Source: Arachidicoccus ginsenosidivorans
Lineage (GTDB): Bacteria > Bacteroidota > Bacteroidia > Chitinophagales > Chitinophagaceae
Direction: 5' to 3'
Length of the DNA stretch: 64,000 nucleotides
Assembly (NCBI RefSeq): GCF_007971385.1
Contig: NZ_CP042434.1
Location: 4,030,001 to 4,094,000 of the forward strand
The position numbers and the translations under genes are program-made. Positions 58,501 to 64,000 of the stretch are shown one piece after another. How positions within the stretch are numbered: the first letter of the stretch is position 1; every line of letters begins with the position of its first letter. The notes beneath the pieces were generated by a model that ran no database searches, had not been told where the DNA came from, and was given only the letters and a program-made list of their open reading frames with translations.

Positions 58501-59261
58501 TCGTCAAAGCCAGGCGTCGTTTGTTTCTCCCCTGTATTGATACAAAGCAGGATGTCATGCGCATTGGCATCTTCCTGGTTGGTATAATGGCTGTCATTAG
58601 TACAGATAATCGGTACATTGTATTTCTTTGCCAGCTTGAGTAAGACAATATTGACTTTATCTTGCTCCTCCATATTATGGCGTTGCAGTTCTACATAATA
58701 GTCGTCGCCAAACAGATCCAACCACCATTTAAATTCTTTTTCTCCAGCCTCTTCCCCACCGGTTAATATCGCCTGTGGTACACTTGCTCCCAGACAACAG
58801 GTCGTGGCAATCAGTCCCTCATGGTGTTTAGTAATCAGTGCTTTGTCCACTCTTGGGTATTTACCATATAAACCTTCGATAAACCCCATGGAGGTGAGCT
58901 TAATCAGGTTGCGATAACCCAACTCATTTTTAGCAAGCAGAATCTGGTGATATCTTCGGTCTTTTTTCTCCTTGGTGAAGGTCTTTTGAAAACGATCTTC
59001 TACTACATAGAGTTCACAACCTACGATCGGTTTTATTTTTGGCGTTAGGATATCTTTGCCATTTTCATCCTTACCAATGACCTTCGTATTATTCCATGCC
59101 TGGGCCACAAACTCAAAAGCACCAAACATATTGCCATGGTCTGTTAGTGCCAGCGCATTCATTCCATCTGATTCGGCCTTTTTATACAAACTACCGATGG
59201 AAGCAGCGCCATCCAGCAAGGAAAATTGGGAATGAACGTGTAAATGAGAAAATTGTGGCAT
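55591..59261 (-). CDS. dnaE: DNA polymerase III alpha subunit (frameshifted near residue 675)
   Basis: DnaE is the replicative polymerase. The N-terminal frame (59261-57219) has the PHP domain (SHLHVHSQFSLLDGAASIG) and the catalytic aspartates in KSMPDIDTDFDDEGRQKVI. It ends at SAGMQRTSGN, where the family reads SAGMQKNLREL. The next frame supplies the rest, from that point through MNALYRPGPIAYIPDFIKR to the OB-fold and C-terminus (VQVGLTG). One lost A in the T3 run 57236-57238 (plus strand) explains it. The repaired length is about 1223 residues. An essential gene is unlikely to be truly broken. Confidence 0.96.
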
Positions 59262-59475
59262 ATTAAGTTGATTCTGATAATGAATTAAATATAGCTTTTA
59301 CCGGGACAAATTTCGCCAAAAATCAAGGAACTAAAAAGATAAAACTACGCTTTGGGGATAACTCATCCATTGATATATTATTTATATATAAGTCCTAAAG
59401 TTTAAAAAAATTATAGATAGCTAATCACTTTCATATAAGATTTGTTACTTATTTGGTCTCTTTGTAAACGACCTG

Positions 59476-62400
59476 TCAGCTTACCTGTACCTGGTGGTGT
59501 TTGCCGTCATCAATTAATGCGATGCTGTCATTTTGCTGCAAAACACCATCAACCTGATAAGTTTTAGGAATAAAATTCCCTGGTTTTAACAAAACTTCTA
59601 TGTGATAAATAGCTTTCCCAAATTTGTAATCCACCTTAAAATTCTTCCAGACCTCTGGTGTACAAGGCTTAAAGCATAATTGATCGCCGGTACGCCGGAT
59701 GCCTAAGATAAAGCGGAACATAAACTGCTGCATCCAGCCGGCAGATCCCGTGTACCAGGTCCAACCTCCCCTGCCTCTATGCTGTGGTGCATTATATACA
59801 TCTGCTGCCATCACATAAGGTTCTACCTTATAAATCTCCAGTGCCTGCCGGGTCATCGTATGGGAAACCGGACTCACCATTTTGAATAGTTCCCAGACCT
59901 TATTTCGTTCACCCATTTCAGCAAATGCCATCATGGCCCAGACAGCTGCATGGGTATATTGCCCGCCATTTTCCCTGACGCCAGGCGCATAGCCCTTGAT
60001 ATACCCTGGGTTGAGCGGCGAACTGTCAAAGGCCGGATCCAGTAGTAAAATTACCCCTTCTTTGGGCCGGACCAGGTGTGTGTCCAGCGATGTTAATGCC
60101 TGCCGCTTTTTGTCCGCCATGCCGGCGCCGGATAAAATGGACCAGCTTTGGGCAATGGAATCGATCTGGCATTCCTGATTTTGGCTGGAACCTAATGGTG
60201 TACCGTCATCAAAATAAGCTCTTCTATACCACTGACCATCCCAACCATTTTGATTCAAACTGGTTTTAAGGGCTGCCGCCTTTTGAATACACATTTCAGC
60301 GGTTTCGTGGTCCATCATGCGAAGGGCAATTTCTTTGAACTGTGTGAGCACACTAAAGAGGAAAAATCCCAGCCAGATACTCTCGCCTTTACCTTTTTCA
60401 CCCACCTTGTCCATGCCGTCATTCCAATCTCCGGTGCCCATTAGCGGCAAACCATGTACGCCTGTTCTGAGACCATGTTGAATGGCTTTCAGCGCATGTT
60501 GATAGAGACTTTCTTTTTCCTCTGTGATCATGGGCAGGTCATAATAAGAATCCTCGCCTTCGTTTAATAGCCGACCATCCAAAAAGCTGACAGGGCATTC
60601 TAAAATGGTTTCATCTCCGGTGGTAAAGACGTATTGAGCCAACACAAAAGGCAACCAGAGATAGTCATCTGAACAGCGTGTCCTGACGCCTCTACCTGTA
60701 GGAGGATGCCACCAGTGCTGGACGTCGCCTTGTATAAATTGTCTGGATGCTGATAGGATAATCTGCTGCTTAGCAATATCTGGACGCGTATTAAAAAGTG
60801 CCATAACGTCTTGCAACTGATCTCTAAAGCCAAAGGCTCCTCCTGACTGATAATAGCCACTTCTACCCCAAATGCGGCAACTCAGCGTCTGGTAAGTGAG
60901 CCAGCCACTGGATAAAAAATTAAGCGCGGGATCTGGGGATTGTATTGTGGTTTGCTCCAAAATCTCATTCCACTGTGTATGTATGAGGCTGAGCGCTTGA
61001 CTCGCATATTCATTTTCCTCGGATTGTGCGATCAATTCCAGTGCATGCGCTTTATCCTTACCGGCTCCCAACCTGAAATTAAGTTCCGTTTCCTGATCAG
61101 CATATAAATTGATCTGTACCTGCAGGGCTGCACAAGGGTCTAGGGCGGCGCCGGCCTTACCAGATAGTCTGGAGCGCCGCAGCCCGGCTGGGCTGCGCAT
61201 GGTGCCGGAGCGACCAATAAAGGCCTCTCTGTCAGCGGTCAGGCTGTATCCTTTTGTGGCATTGACCGCTGAGAAGCAGACACTGCCAGGGTAACTGCTG
61301 CTATACCTGTTATAAGCAAGTAGCGCCGCTGTATCAGGCACTTTTTCAGTAACGATATACTGAGCTGTCTTTCCTTTTGTATCTCCCAGGACCCATTCTG
61401 CATAACTGGTCACAGAGAGTTTTCTTTCCCTGCCACTGAGGTTATGTAGCTTAAGCCATTGATAGCGGATGGGTAACAATTTATCTACAAATACCCATAG
61501 TTCACTGCTAATGCCATTTTCTGTATGCTCAAATACCGTATAGCCAAACCCGTGGCGGGTAATAAAATCACCTTTTGAAACAGCTGGCAGCGGTGTAGGT
61601 GACCAGTATTGTCCGGTTTGTTCATCCCGGATATAAATGGCTTCTCCGCAACTGTCCTGAACGGGATCGTTGAGCCAGGGCGTAAGCCTGTATTCATGGG
61701 CGTTGCCTGCCCAGGTATAACTGCCGCCACTTTCCGAAATGACCGTTCCAAATTCAGCGTTGGCGATTACATTGGACCAGGGCATGGGCGTTCTCACCTG
61801 GCCTGAGGTGCGGATGATATACTCTTTGCCGTCTTTAGTAAAGCCGCCAATGCCATTATTATAAACCAGACCTTCTGGTAATAATTTGCGGGTGGAGATG
61901 ATGCTTTTTTCCTGTCTGGTACCCACCAGTGATGTTTTTTCCAGATCCGGCGGCAGCAGTTTTGCTTTTTGGCTGGCACTGATTTGTTCTTCGAGTGTTC
62001 CTAGCTGATCATCTATAATAATACGGGCGACTGTTTGCATCAGGATGCGATCTTCCATGGGGATCTGATCCGCACTGCGCAGGTAAATGCCGCCGTATTG
62101 CTGGTTAATGGAAACGCTATTGGCCAGGGCGATCAAACTCTGGATTTGTTCATGCAGATCCTGCCGGTAGGAACCAAAATTCTCATTCCAGATAACGAGA
62201 TCCGCCTTGATGCCCTTTAAACGCCAATAAGTATGCGCATTGATAAGTTGTCTGATCAGTCCTATATTGTCTTCACTTTGTACCCGTAGTAGTACGATGG
62301 GTAAATCTCCGGAAATGGCATATGCCCATAGGCCGGACTGGGACTTATTATTGCTGGCAATAATTGAAGGGCGGCTCTAAGTGCGGGGCTCGGGTATAAA

Positions 62401-64000
62401 ATAAAGCCTGCCATTTTACTATATAACTTGGCCTCGGTTTCCGTGGCGTTAATCTGTCTGAGCAGTACCTGGCTATGGGTCCAGGACAATTCAAATGCCC
62501 TGTTTTTTAAATGGCGGTCCTGGTATTTGTCTAATAAGGCTGCGCAAATGTTTTGATCAGCAGCTACCCCAATAATCAAATCAATGGTTGCCGTCTGTCC
62601 AGCCTTCAGCTCAAAGGTTCGCCTTATGGAAACGATGGGATCCAGCACAGAGCCTTCACTGTCCGATAGGACGCCTGCCTTTTCCAGTGCGGCCGGATTA
62701 CTGCAGTTTCTTCCTCGGCCGATAAATCTGGCCCGGTCGGTTTCATAGGAAATAGCACCAGCATTTACCCCACTACCCGACAAGGACATCAAATGGAACA
62801 TCCATGGTGGCTGCTCACCTGAAGAGCGTGGTCTTCTGGTGCAAAGAATCGCTTGTTGATCTTTTAAAATACTGGTTTCCACAAAAAGATTGCTGAAGGC
62901 CGGATGCGCTTCATCTGCATTTTGGGGAGCGAGTACCACTTCGGCGTAGCTGGTTACTTCCAGGCTTTTAGCAGCAGAGCCTCTATTGGTGATCCGGATC
63001 CTTCTGACTTCCACATTGTCTTCCGGTGAAACAACGATCTCTGTACGGGTTTCGATATTGTCATCTTTTCTTCTGAATTCTGCATGTCCTTGGGAGAAAA
63101 CGGCCTCATACAGATCCGTTGTTCCCAACACAGGTTGGTAGGTATTTGACCAATAACTGCCTTCCTGTAAATCTTTGATATAACAGAAAGTGCCCCAGTT
63201 ATCCATGGTGCCATCTTCACGCCAGCGGCTGATGGCTAGATCATTCCACCGACTGTAACCACCTCCTGCATTGGAGATCATGACATGATAATGGCCGTTG
63301 GAGAGCAATTTGATCTCTGGATGGCGGGTAAATGGTGTTCGGATAATATCCATACTTGCCTGCTGGGTGGCAGAGCCTGTTTGTGCGCTGTCTGGGGTAT
63401 GTGCATAAAATATCGTAGCTCTGGGTATTTTTTCCTGCAACAGCAGTAAAGAGGACTGCAAGGCCGGATCGGACTCAAAACGCTGTTGCATCTTGCCTTG
63501 TCTGAGTACATAAGCCAAAGCCAAAAAGCCCATTCCCTGATGGTGTACCATAAAAGACTGAATAATCGCCTCTTCAGCACCTCTGGGCAACCGGGATTTG
63601 GTATAGTCTATTGCCTCGTAAAAACCATAACGACCTGTATAACCTTTTTCCGCCATTCTTTTCAGATTGGCTGTCGCAAGTGTTGGTCGGATCATGAGTG
63701 CCAGCATAGTCGCATAGGGGGCAATAACCAGGTCTTCGCCCAGGCCTCTTTTCAGACCTAGACCGGGAACGCCAAAGGCGCGGTATTGATAATTAAGACT
63801 GGCATCCACCGTGTTGTAGCCGGATTCAGAGATCCCCCAGGGAACATTTCTTGAGCTGGCAAAAGCTATTTGTCTTTTAATAAGCCCTTTACTGGTTTGT
63901 TCAAGTAGTGTATTTTCATAAGTGGGCATAACAAGTTGTGGCATCAGGTATTCGAACATGGATCCACTCCAGGACAGTAGTACCGGTGTCTTACCGACGC
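59476..64000 (-). CDS. Cyclic beta-1,2-glucan synthase-like protein, C-terminal half (5' partial, frameshifted)
   Basis: The frame is open to base 64000 and continues outside. The first part seen (VGKTPVLLSWSGSMFEYLMP) is the conserved transglycosylase-like domain of NdvB-type enzymes, with VPWGISESGYN and VPGLGLKRGLGEDLVIAPYA. Two beta-sandwich regions follow. The C-terminal GH94 phosphorylase-like domain has GDWNDGMDKVGEKGKGESIW, which carries the catalytic Asp, and RGRGGWTWYTGSAGWM. A shift near 62358 turns LLASNNKSQSGLWAYAISGD into LLPAIISPSP; one added C/G repairs it. Such enzymes make osmoregulated periplasmic glucans. The N-terminal GT84 domain would lie outside the window. Confidence 0.85.

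Overview
This window looks like chromosomal DNA of a Bacteroidota bacterium, most likely from the Chitinophagaceae or a close relative. The evidence is the gene set: the gliding-motility lipoprotein GldH, an aerotolerance BatD protein, a TonB-dependent receptor, GH76 and GH3 secreted glycosidases, Bacteroidota-type UvrA and HMG-CoA lyase, a carboxypeptidase-regulatory-like secreted protein and a DUF3791/DUF3990 pair. TAnnTTTG-type promoter boxes and the lack of obvious Shine-Dalgarno sequences fit the same phylum. I saw no rRNA, tRNA, CRISPR array or prophage.

Layout. 1-6.6 kb: end of a UbiD-family decarboxylase, a PrxQ/Bcp peroxidase, an Mrr-type restriction nuclease, HMG-CoA lyase, RlmB, MurQ and HisH. 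6.7-14.9 kb: a complete tryptophan operon on the minus strand (trpE-G-D-C-F, a secreted protein of unknown function, trpB-A, then hisH and murQ). In front of trpE is a classical ribosome-mediated attenuator: a 23-residue leader peptide with three tandem Trp codons, an antiterminator and a rho-independent terminator. 15-22.8 kb: an accessory region with a GH76 glycosidase, an IS1634-family element, an orphan Rpn-tail-like protein, a second insertion sequence with 17-bp inverted repeats and an 8-bp target duplication, a secreted protein, and a two-gene DUF3791/DUF3990 module that resembles an ADP-ribosyltransferase toxin with its partner. 22.8-31.6 kb: RNA and protein maintenance (two pseudouridine synthases, RlmN, ClpS next to leucyl/phenylalanyl-tRNA-protein transferase, ornithine aminotransferase, isoaspartyl methyltransferase, aquaporin). 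31.7-43 kb: ComB-like phosphatase, BatD, a methyltransferase, LysR regulator, two-component system, YicC, GldH, a NagZ-like GH3 enzyme and an ECF sigma factor. 43.3-64 kb: UvrA, a beta-CASP nuclease, an amino-acid permease, TonB receptor, lipoprotein, NnrD/NnrE, DnaE and the C-terminal half of a cyclic beta-1,2-glucan synthase-like enzyme that runs off the right edge.

A property of the whole window affects every gene call. At least twelve genes, including dnaE, uvrA, trpB and the TonB receptor, are broken by a single frameshift. Every one of them is repaired by adding back one base, nearly always in a short mononucleotide run. Repaired lengths are those expected of the families. This same-sign pattern points to base-dropout in the sequence rather than to real gene decay, so I give these genes as whole spans and state where the shift lies.

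The most interesting biology is the trp attenuator, whose mutually exclusive structures can be read directly from the bases, and the DUF3791-DUF3990 pair in the accessory region.
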